From positions 1 through 45,281 of the forward strand of contig JAHFDG010000029.1 in assembly GCA_023249105.1 (NCBI GenBank): 45,281 nt of DNA. The letters are read 5' to 3'. Below, in pieces: positions 17,006 to 26,562 of the stretch. The notes beneath the pieces are model-generated. The model did no database searches, had not been told where the DNA came from, and worked only from the letters and a program-made list of their open reading frames with translations. The stretch's first letter is position 1; the number at the start of each line of letters is the position of its first letter. The stretch is from Candidatus Methanoperedens sp. (GTDB lineage Archaea; Halobacteriota; Methanosarcinia; Methanosarcinales; Methanoperedenaceae). Both the position numbers and the translations under genes were made by a program.

Positions 17006-18514
17006 ATGAAGAAAATAATTTTATCTTTTTTTATTTTCATACTTTTAATTAATAACGCTTCAGCCCTTAAAACATTCACCAACATCGGAGGAGATTTTAC
17101 GATAGGATATTCAGCAGGCTGGAGTTATACTGAAAATTATGATGGTGCTGACCAGACTTTTACAAGCCAGACTGGTCGTGCCAAGGTAAGAATTATGGTC
17201 GTACCTTCGGATGAAATTAGTCTTACCCAGATAGTAGATAATAAAGAAAAAGATTTAAAAGATTCGAATATTGCTTTTGAGAGTAATTTGGTCGAAATCA
17301 ATGGCGTTAGCGGTGTCGAATGGACGTATAGTGAATATTCTACTGAACAGAAACTTAGAAAGAAACAGGTCATCCTCTTTCCACAGGGCGAGAAGTATTA
17401 TATTATAACAACAAGTGTTGCTGATTATCCATATTCTGATAATTATGCATTTTATTCAGGGGATTTTGATCAGATTATTAATTCTTTCAAGGTCATAACA
17501 AAACCAACTACAACAGCTTCTGTTTCAGGCTTTGAAATTCATAACGACCCATTGGAAAATTTCAAGATAAAATATCCATCAGGCTGGAAAATTTTTGAAA
17601 ACTATGGTGATAGATATTTGTATATAGCTTACCTTTATGGCGAAAGCAGAACTGGAATATATGTTGATGTCTTTTCTTTAGGTGGCAGGAGCTTTTCTCA
17701 ACTGGTGAATGATATCAAGAGCAATAAGAATCGGCAGGGCATATACCTATATAATGAAAAGAACATTACAATTAACAACCTAAAAGGAATTGAATGGGAG
17801 TTTAGATATACAAACCCCAGTACCTTTGAGGTTTTCGTTGAAAAAGAGGTAGTACTTCTTTTCGGCAATAAATATTATGTTATAACAGCATTTTCGGAGA
17901 GAGATACTTACCCACAGTATTCCTATTTATTTGACCGTATCATCAACTCTTTTGGAATAATACAATCTTCAACAAAGACCCAGATACCTATTGAGACCAT
18001 AACGACCCCCTCACCTACATCTCAACCATCAGCAAATATCCGGCCAAGTATCAATCTTCATGGAGAAAAGACCGATGTGGTGCGCGGAGAACCAATCTTA
18101 TTAACATTATCAGCAGTCACTGATATTACAAAAGGTCAGATGAACGTTCAGTTAACTTTGATTCCTCCTTCCGGGATGTCTGTGACTTCATCGGAATTCG
18201 TTACTTCAGGTCCCGGGCAATATACTGCTAATTATAAGGTTAATCCAGGTGACGGAAGACTTATTAGTATAAACTTACAGGCAAACCAGGAAGGAGATTT
18301 TGAGGTTAAAGGATGGACAGTATATTATTTTGGAGATGATAAGGCGAACGGAACAGAGAATACGTCAATTCTGCCAATAAAGGTAAGACCCAATGAAGCA
18401 CCTATAAGCCTAAATTCGAATCCTCAAATTTTTATAATTATATTTGTATCGTTATTGATTTTTATATTTATGATTTATATATTTATATTTGTAAAGTTTA
18501 ATAAAAAAATTTAA
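17006..18514 (+). CDS. Membrane-anchored surface protein with two PsbP-like domains
   Basis: This is a 502-residue exported protein with a signal peptide (MKKIILSFFIFILLI, then NNASA). Two related domains follow at about residues 28-165 and 175-325. Each runs from an F-x-I-x-Y-x-x-GW motif (FTIGYSAGWSY; FKIKYPSGWKI) to a closing INSFKVI or INSFGII, a pattern typical of PsbP/DUF1795-type folds. A Thr/Pro-rich linker leads to an Ig-like domain (about 345-465) and a C-terminal membrane helix (about 473-497). No enzyme motif is seen. It is preceded by a GGAG ribosome-binding site. The role is unknown, perhaps ligand binding at the cell surface. Confidence 0.75.
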   Translation: MKKIILSFFIFILLINNASALKTFTNIGGDFTIGYSAGWSYTENYDGADQTFTSQTGRAKVRIMVVPSDEISLTQIVDNKEKDLKDSNIAFESNLVEINGVSGVEWTYSEYSTEQKLRKKQVILFPQGEKYYIITTSVADYPYSDNYAFYSGDFDQIINSFKVITKPTTTASVSGFEIHNDPLENFKIKYPSGWKIFENYGDRYLYIAYLYGESRTGIYVDVFSLGGRSFSQLVNDIKSNKNRQGIYLYNEKNITINNLKGIEWEFRYTNPSTFEVFVEKEVVLLFGNKYYVITAFSERDTYPQYSYLFDRIINSFGIIQSSTKTQIPIETITTPSPTSQPSANIRPSINLHGEKTDVVRGEPILLTLSAVTDITKGQMNVQLTLIPPSGMSVTSSEFVTSGPGQYTANYKVNPGDGRLISINLQANQEGDFEVKGWTVYYFGDDKANGTENTSILPIKVRPNEAPISLNSNPQIFIIIFVSLLIFIFMIYIFIFVKFNKKI

Positions 18515-18586
18515 ATTATGATTTTAGTCAACAGCAAATGCTCTGAAATCACATTATGCTTTATGTATTGCAATTATAATTAATAA

Positions 18587-21070
<2,484 letters not shown>

Positions 21071-21072
21071 AA

Positions 21073-21510
21073 ATGAAAAAAATTACGGATTTTGATGAAT
21101 TCCTGAAACAATTAGAAGATGCCCTGGATAATATCATGCAAGAAATCGATGAAGCTGATATTCCTGAAAATATGCCTGTTAATATCAATATTTCGATTAA
21201 CCTGTTTCCGGTTATGATTCCAGGCGATGGGGATATTTGTGCCCAAAAGTACCCGAAAACGCCTGTGGATATACTCGAAACCGATGAAAAAGTCCATGCG
21301 ATAATCGGGATTCCAGGAATGGAACTGAAGAATGTTAAACTCGCAGGTTCGGGAAGGCTGCTTGAAATTATTGCGGACAATCCTGAAAAAAGTGTAATAG
21401 ATTCGATAGAATTGCCCGCAAGAGTTAATAAAACAGGCATGAAAGCAGCATTGAAGAATGGAATTCTTGAGATAGTTTTTAATAAATCAAGGAGATATTC
21501 TGATAGATAA
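21073..21510 (+). CDS. Hsp20/alpha-crystallin-like small chaperone
   Basis: This is a 145-residue protein with an acidic, helical N-terminus (about 1-40) and a C-terminal crystallin-like sandwich. The segments TPVDILETDEKVHAIIGIPG and LPARVNKTGMKAALKNGIL correspond to the start of the domain and to its conserved A-x-x-x-n-G-x-L motif. Hsp20 proteins hold unfolded clients. Here the gene is only 2 bp after CDC48, so the pair probably passes clients from holdase to unfoldase. It lacks the IxI tail of classic Hsp20, resembling the group that accompanies archaeal CDC48. Confidence 0.8.
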   Translation: MKKITDFDEFLKQLEDALDNIMQEIDEADIPENMPVNINISINLFPVMIPGDGDICAQKYPKTPVDILETDEKVHAIIGIPGMELKNVKLAGSGRLLEIIADNPEKSVIDSIELPARVNKTGMKAALKNGILEIVFNKSRRYSDR

Positions 21511-21572
21511 TATATATTACTTGGACATAAACGGCACTGTTCCAAAATCCAGTTATTTGCGTAAAGATAAGG

Positions 21573-21911
21573 TCATTTAATCTTAATTAATCCCGAAATA
21601 AGTGATACGATAGATATGATAATAGCCACCACAGCCAAAGGTTCTCTATAAACAATATCCTTTATCCATGAAATAAATTTGAGTTTTTCTATTCCTTCTG
21701 TGGTTATTCTTACATCTTTTTGAGATTTACCATAGGCAACTAAATTCTCTGCTGTTAAGCGTCGTATTTCGAGATAAATGTCACCAGGGTGATTTACTAC
21801 TCCTTCTTCTAATGCTTTTTCAGTTAGTTCCGCTATTTCAATACCTTCCATATACTCCCAGTCATTCAGTTTTTCAAGTATCCACTTTTGAAGTTTACTT
21901 AGTCTTTCCAT
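21573..21911 (-). CDS. Winged-helix-like protein with a C-terminal membrane helix
   Basis: I do not recognise a named family. The 112-residue protein has an N-terminal helical part resembling a winged helix (LSKLQKWILEKLNDWEYMEG, then DIYLEIRRLTAENLVAYG, then ITTEGIEKLK). A single hydrophobic helix at about residues 88-110 ends in KIK. It may be a membrane-tethered DNA-binding regulator. It is convergent with the CDC48-Hsp20 operon. Confidence 0.65.
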   Translation of the reverse strand: MERLSKLQKWILEKLNDWEYMEGIEIAELTEKALEEGVVNHPGDIYLEIRRLTAENLVAYGKSQKDVRITTEGIEKLKFISWIKDIVYREPLAVVAIIISIVSLISGLIKIK

Positions 21912-22218
21912 AATTTATAATTCATTCCCATTACTTTATTATTTCATTGACTCCTATATTTGTACTGACCGTTTCTTGTTCATAACTGGATTATAAGACA
22001 GTGCCACATAAACGAAGTGTAAATATTATTTCAATAATATTAAATTTACCTATCATCTACAAGGAAAGTTGAATAAATGAAATATTATGGCGAGTGCGGT
22101 GGTCTGGGGAGTGGGGTTAGTGGTTTAAAAAAGGTTTCGACCACCGCCAATGGACTCATTACCGCGTTCGTGTATATAAAGGTTGTGAAACAATTTGGTA
22201 GGCTATCTCAGTACTATC
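21912..22218. other. Gene-poor gap with a perfect 9-bp stem
   Basis: No gene is visible. The arms GCGGTGGTC (22096-22104) and GACCACCGC (22139-22147) form a perfect inverted repeat around a 34-nt G-rich loop (TGGGGAGTGGGGTTAG is part of it). A TATA-like GTATATAAAGG follows near 22172. The G-rich, stem-bounded segment stands out from its AT-rich surroundings and could belong to a small structured RNA. Confidence 0.4.
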
Positions 22219-22377
22219 TTATGCATCGTTCTGCCAATCAATTTCTAAAAATATGAAGTTATTTAGCAGAATATAGAGATTTTCTATCTCCTTTCCAGTT
22301 AAATCAGCTTTTAATAACTTTTTTCTTTCTTCTGAGGTTTTTAAATAAATATTTTTATTTTTATACATTAATCCCAT
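22219..22377 (-). CDS. Possible small protein of 52 residues
   Basis: An open frame starts at ATG 22377 and ends at TAA 22219. The product contains TSEERKKLLKADLTGKEIEN and then LYILLNNFIFLEIDW, a coding-like mix of charged and amphipathic helices, more orderly than the random frames around it. No known domain is recognised. It is divergent from the AbrB-like gene, with 79 bp between the starts. It could be its partner, for example as a toxin or antitoxin, but this is only suggested by position. Confidence 0.4.
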   Translation of the reverse strand: MGLMYKNKNIYLKTSEERKKLLKADLTGKEIENLYILLNNFIFLEIDWQNDA

Positions 22378-22456
22378 AGTTCTGTATCAATGTCTATATT
22401 TATTTTTGTTATACAATTCAGTATAACTAATCAGTACTCGGAAAAAATGATTACAC

Positions 22457-22687
22457 ATGGGCATTGTTACACATATCAGTGATACTACATTGATTGAAGC
22501 AAAAAGCAAACTTATGAACCGTCCCAGCAGAAGCAAAGGCAAGATGTATGATAAATATTTTGTTTACATTCCCAGTGAAGTTGCGAGAGATAGCAATTTT
22601 CCTTTTAAATCAGGTGATGAGGTTATCGTTAGAATTGACACTGAAAATAAATGTCTCATTATTAAAAAACATACTGAGAAGTCATAA
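22457..22687 (+). CDS. AbrB/SpoVT-like small DNA-binding protein
   Basis: This is a 76-residue protein. The part from YFVYIPSEVARDSNFPF through KSGDEVIVRID to CLIIKK has the looped-hinge pattern of AbrB/SpoVT antitoxins and regulators: a short strand, a helix, G-D/E-x-V-x-V, then a basic strand. An N-terminal extension of about 30 residues carries SKLMNRPSRSKGK. It is a probable transcription regulator or antitoxin. A TATA-like region (TTATACAATTCAGTATAAC) lies upstream at about 22409-22427. Confidence 0.6.
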   Translation: MGIVTHISDTTLIEAKSKLMNRPSRSKGKMYDKYFVYIPSEVARDSNFPFKSGDEVIVRIDTENKCLIIKKHTEKS

Positions 22688-22862
22688 GGTAGTGTAACAT
22701 CTTTTGCTGAAACGTCTATATCAAGAACATCAATTTTATGACGAAAATTCAGCCGCAAGATGGAGATAAGTGTTTATACTTTCCTATACGTCAAGAAAAG
22801 CAGGGAAGAACATTAAAAGTCAGTAAAGCTTTTAATCAGTGAATTCATGTTAAGGGGGTATT

Positions 22863-23735
22863 ATGATTGATATCGCTCTCCCAAAAGGCAGTCTTGAAGA
22901 ACAGACTCTTCTTTTATTCAAACAGGCTGACCTTGAGATTCGAAAGACTGACCGCGAGTATAACCCGACAGTGAAAGACCCAAGGATCAGGAAGGTTAAA
23001 ATCCTCCGACCGCAGGAAATCCCAAAATACGTTGAGGAGGGTTACTTTGACCTTGGCATATCAGGGAAGGACTGGGTGATGGAATCGGATGCCGATGTAG
23101 TTGAAGTCGCAGATATGTTTTACAGCAAAATGGGAGAGGGAATAGTGAAAATCGTGGTTGCGGTGCCGAATGAGCGGGACGTCAAAACAGCAAAGGATAT
23201 TAAACCCGGAAGCAGGGTCTCGACAGAGTATCCCAAACTCACCAGGAGATTTTTTGATAACCTTGGAATCCAGGTGGATATCCGCTATTCGTATGGCGCA
23301 ACTGAAGCAAAGGTTCCCGAACTTGTGGATGTGATTGTTGATTTGACAGAGACCGGTTCAACATTGCGCAAGAACGGTTTAAAAATCGTGGATATCATTC
23401 TTGAATCAAATACGAAGCTCATTGCGAATAAGAAATCATGGAAAGACCCGGTGAAACGCAGGGAAATCGAGGAGATTAAAATCCTCCTGCAGGCAGTACT
23501 TGAAGCGCGCGGCAAGGTTTATATTGTCATGAATGTCCCGGAGTCAAAACTTGACAGCGTTGTGAACGCCCTTCCTGCCATGAAAAAACCCACAGTTTCA
23601 AAACTTTATAAATCTGATTATTATGCTGTGGAAACCGTGGTGAGCAAGAGCGAAATCAATATACTTATCCCGAAACTCAAGAGTCTCGGCGCAGAGGATA
23701 TTCTTGAGATGGATATTGCAAAGATTGTGCACTAA
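22863..23735 (+). CDS. hisG: ATP phosphoribosyltransferase, long form
   Basis: This enzyme catalyses the first step of histidine synthesis, joining ATP and PRPP. It has 290 residues and starts IALPKGSLEEQTL. Diagnostic segments are GISGKDWVMES near residue 64, RVSTEYPKLTRRFF near 120 and the PRPP loop LTETGSTLRKNGLKI near 163-177. The C-terminal 75 residues form the ACT-like regulatory domain found in the long, hexameric form that histidine inhibits. A strong AAGGGGG ribosome-binding motif lies 4 nt before ATG. The beta-RFAP synthase gene follows 6 bp later, linking two PRPP-consuming enzymes in one operon. Confidence 0.95.
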   Translation: MIDIALPKGSLEEQTLLLFKQADLEIRKTDREYNPTVKDPRIRKVKILRPQEIPKYVEEGYFDLGISGKDWVMESDADVVEVADMFYSKMGEGIVKIVVAVPNERDVKTAKDIKPGSRVSTEYPKLTRRFFDNLGIQVDIRYSYGATEAKVPELVDVIVDLTETGSTLRKNGLKIVDIILESNTKLIANKKSWKDPVKRREIEEIKILLQAVLEARGKVYIVMNVPESKLDSVVNALPAMKKPTVSKLYKSDYYAVETVVSKSEINILIPKLKSLGAEDILEMDIAKIVH

Positions 23736-23741
23736 TCAGGT

Positions 23742-24737
23742 ATGTTAATAATAACCACCCCGTCTCGCCTGCATTTAACCCTTATCGACATGAACGCAAG
23801 CATCGGGCGCGTTGATGGGAGTATCGGTCTCACGCTTGATGAGCCTGTTATCAGTATCAAAGCCGAAAAATCTGACACGTTCGAAATAACAGGGAACAGC
23901 GAGCATCTTGAACGCATGAGAAATAGCGCCGCCTTGCTTCTTCCTGCTGGCGAGGGAATTCACATCAGCATAGAAAAAGATTATCCCTCGCATGTCGGTC
24001 TTGGCTCAGGGACACAGGCTGCTCTTGCGGCAGGCATGGCTGTGAACAGGATATACAACCTCGGTTTGAGCGTATTTGAACTCGCAATAAAAGTAGGGAG
24101 AGGTGGAACAAGCGGCATCGGCGTGGCTGCATTTGAAAAAGGCGGCTTCATACTCGACGGCGGGCATAAATTCAGCGAGAAAAAAGCGTTTCTTCCTTCA
24201 GCGGCAAGCAAGCTCCCCCCGGCGCCTGTTTTATTGAGAAAAGACTTCCCGGACTGGGATATTGTGGTTGCAATCCCGGAGCTGAAAGGAGCGTCAAGCA
24301 AAAAAGAGATAAATATATTCAAGGAAAAATGCCCTGTGCCGCTGCGGGAAGTGGAAGGGCTCTCTCACATCATCCTGATGCAGATGCTACCGGCGCTTGT
24401 AGAGGAGGACATAGTGACTTTCGGGAAGAGCATTAACTCTATCCAGGAGATTGGATTCAAGAAAAGAGAGGTGGAACTCCAGCCTGTTTCTTTAAAATTA
24501 ATGCAGGCGTTGAGGGAGGGAGGAGCTTACGGGACAGGTATGAGCTCTTTTGGCCCAACAGTGTACGCATTTGGTGAGGATGCTGGGGACATTGAGAAAA
24601 TAGCACAGGAATTTCTTGGGGAGAAAGGGAATGTCTTTATCACAAAGGCAAGGAACGAAGGCGCGAGAATAGAAAATAATTCATCGGTAAGACGTGATAC
24701 ATTTAATATCGGTGCTTCATATAAAGATGTGATATGA
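23742..24737 (+). CDS. Beta-ribofuranosylaminobenzene 5'-phosphate synthase
   Basis: This 331-residue GHMP-fold protein matches beta-RFAP synthase, which condenses PRPP with 4-hydroxybenzoate or p-aminobenzoate at the start of methanopterin synthesis. Family hallmarks are the opening TPSRLHLTLIDMN, the GHMP loop PSHVGLGSGTQAALA near residues 85-100, GRGGTSGIGVAAFEKGGF near 123-140 and GTGMSSFGPTVYAF near 265-279. It lies 6 bp after hisG and overlaps the next small gene by 4 bp. It supports an archaeon using tetrahydromethanopterin or a relative as its C1 carrier. Confidence 0.92.
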   Translation: MLIITTPSRLHLTLIDMNASIGRVDGSIGLTLDEPVISIKAEKSDTFEITGNSEHLERMRNSAALLLPAGEGIHISIEKDYPSHVGLGSGTQAALAAGMAVNRIYNLGLSVFELAIKVGRGGTSGIGVAAFEKGGFILDGGHKFSEKKAFLPSAASKLPPAPVLLRKDFPDWDIVVAIPELKGASSKKEINIFKEKCPVPLREVEGLSHIILMQMLPALVEEDIVTFGKSINSIQEIGFKKREVELQPVSLKLMQALREGGAYGTGMSSFGPTVYAFGEDAGDIEKIAQEFLGEKGNVFITKARNEGARIENNSSVRRDTFNIGASYKDVI

Positions 24738-25177
24738 GTAGAAAGCCTGAGTGTAATGAAATAACCGCTAAATTCATAGAAAAATTAAAACAAATTGGAC
24801 AATATGATATTATACCATATCGAAAAAGCCCTAAAATATATTTCATTGATGGGAAAAAAATTAACATTCGTTGTACTACCAAACTGGATTTATTTTATAG
24901 CGTGAACTTGAACGTTCTTCCAAAAGTCGATTATGTGGTATATCTTACCACCAGCCCAAAGCATAATCCCGAGCATTTTTTAATGTTCCCTTCCAAATTT
25001 CTAGAAGAATTAAAAGATGATATGTATCCAAATAATGAGCGACCTGAACAAAGAGTTTTCAATATCGATTGGGATGAAGGTTGCGCATTAATGCTCAAAA
25101 ATCATAAAGTTCTGTGCGTTACGAAATACGGTTATGATTTAGATTCTAAACAATATCCAGATTTTAAGAATTTTTAG
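24734..25177 (+). CDS. Unknown 147-residue protein
   Basis: I do not recognise this protein. It is soluble, with no signal peptide or membrane helix, and has an alternating beta-strand pattern (YDIIPYRKSPKIYFIDGKKI, then VDYVVYLTTSP) and the tail IDWDEGCALMLKNHKVLCVT. It overlaps the beta-RFAP synthase gene by 4 bp, so it is translated with it. Its base composition is more AT-rich than that gene, which hints at a later addition to the operon. Confidence 0.6.
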   Translation: MSRKPECNEITAKFIEKLKQIGQYDIIPYRKSPKIYFIDGKKINIRCTTKLDLFYSVNLNVLPKVDYVVYLTTSPKHNPEHFLMFPSKFLEELKDDMYPNNERPEQRVFNIDWDEGCALMLKNHKVLCVTKYGYDLDSKQYPDFKNF

Positions 25178-25242
25178 TTTTAGAAAAATATCCCATTCCA
25201 AATTTGTTCACTACAATTCAAATCTGCGTCTTTGAATTACTC

Positions 25243-25259
25243 AACATTTATCTATATTA
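25243..25259 (+). promoter_or_regulatory. TATA-like promoter of aRF1 gene
   Basis: AACATTTATCTATATTA lies about 50-65 bp before the aRF1 start and shares its core with the element at 1549-1564. Confidence 0.45.
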
Positions 25260-25308
25260 GCAAATATGAAAGAATAAAATCTCAATATTCAGTAGGTAAC
25301 ATAATCCA

Positions 25309-26556
25309 ATGGTCGAATCAGACGCACATAAAAAATACGAATTCAAAAGGACACTTGAGGTTCTGCGCAGCAAGCGCGGAAGAGGGACGGAACTCATCTC
25401 GCTGTATATCCCTCACGACAAGCAGATACATGAGGTAGCCGCACAGCTGAGGGAAGAATTCGGCCAGGCGTCAAACATCAAATCAAGAGTGACAAGACAG
25501 AACGTGACGGGCGCAATCGAGTCGCTGCTTTCAAGGCTCAAGCTGATACCAAAAGCCCCCGAGAGTGGCGTTGTGATTTTTTGCGGTGCCGTGGATATAG
25601 GCGCTAATAAGACCGACATGGAGACATACATAATCGAACCACCTGAACCACTTGTATCCTACAAGTACCACTGCGATTCATCTTTCCTTCTCACGCCGCT
25701 TGAAGAAATGCTCCACGAGCAAAAGACATACGGTCTTCTTGTTCTTGACAGGCGCGAGGCCACTGTGGGTATGCTGCGCGGCAAGCATATCGAAGAGATG
25801 GCTCATCTTACTTCTAATGTTCCGGGCAAGCAGAGAAAAGGCGGCCAGAGTTCTCACAGGTTCCAGCAGCTTCGTCTTATTGCAATCAATGAATTCTATA
25901 CGCGCATAGCTGATGTTGCAAGCGAGGTCTTCCTGGGGGTCAATCAGAAGGATTTCGAGGGTGTTTTCATAGGCGGACCATCACCCACCAAAGAAGAATT
26001 TGAAGCGGGTGAATTCTTTCATCATGAGATCCAGAAAAAAATACTTGGCCTTTTCGATGTGGCAAACACTGATGACTCGGGTTTGACCGAACTTTTCGAT
26101 AAACTCGGCGATGCTTTGCAGGATGTAGAAGTTGTCCAGGAAAAGAAACATATGGAGCGTTTCCTTAAAGAACTTGTGAATGAGATGGGTCTTGCCTCCT
26201 ATGGCGAGGAACAGGTGAGAAAGAATCTCCAGATGGGTTCAGTAGAGACGCTTTTGCTTTCGGATGAACTCCGCAAAGTGCGCCTCACGATAAAATGCGG
26301 CAATTGTGATTTTGAGGAGAAGAAAACCATTACAAAAAAACTGGGGGATGAGGAATACCAGCCCGGTAATTGCAAGAAATGCGGGTCGAGCCTTAAGGTC
26401 GCAGAATCCGTGGACATCGTAGAGGAGCTTTCAACCATAGCAGACCAGATGGGAACGAACACCGCTTTCATTTCCAGTGATTTTGAGGAAGGAAACCAGC
26501 TTCTCACGGCATTCGGCGGGATAGCGGCGATACTCCGGTTCAAGACAGGGATATGA
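25309..26556 (+). CDS. prf1: Archaeal peptide chain release factor 1
   Basis: aRF1 reads all three stop codons and releases the finished protein. At 415 residues it is full length. Domain 1 carries NIKSRVTRQNV near residues 57-67, the NIKS stop-codon-reading motif. Domain 2 carries GKQRKGGQSSHRFQQ near 173-187 with the GGQ that triggers peptide release. The C-terminal domain has a four-cysteine mini-zinc site (IKCGNCDF and GNCKKCGS). It ends only 6 bp before the distal end of the CRISPR array, which is transcribed towards it. Confidence 0.96.
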   Translation: MVESDAHKKYEFKRTLEVLRSKRGRGTELISLYIPHDKQIHEVAAQLREEFGQASNIKSRVTRQNVTGAIESLLSRLKLIPKAPESGVVIFCGAVDIGANKTDMETYIIEPPEPLVSYKYHCDSSFLLTPLEEMLHEQKTYGLLVLDRREATVGMLRGKHIEEMAHLTSNVPGKQRKGGQSSHRFQQLRLIAINEFYTRIADVASEVFLGVNQKDFEGVFIGGPSPTKEEFEAGEFFHHEIQKKILGLFDVANTDDSGLTELFDKLGDALQDVEVVQEKKHMERFLKELVNEMGLASYGEEQVRKNLQMGSVETLLLSDELRKVRLTIKCGNCDFEEKKTITKKLGDEEYQPGNCKKCGSSLKVAESVDIVEELSTIADQMGTNTAFISSDFEEGNQLLTAFGGIAAILRFKTGI

Positions 26557-26562
26557 AAATAA

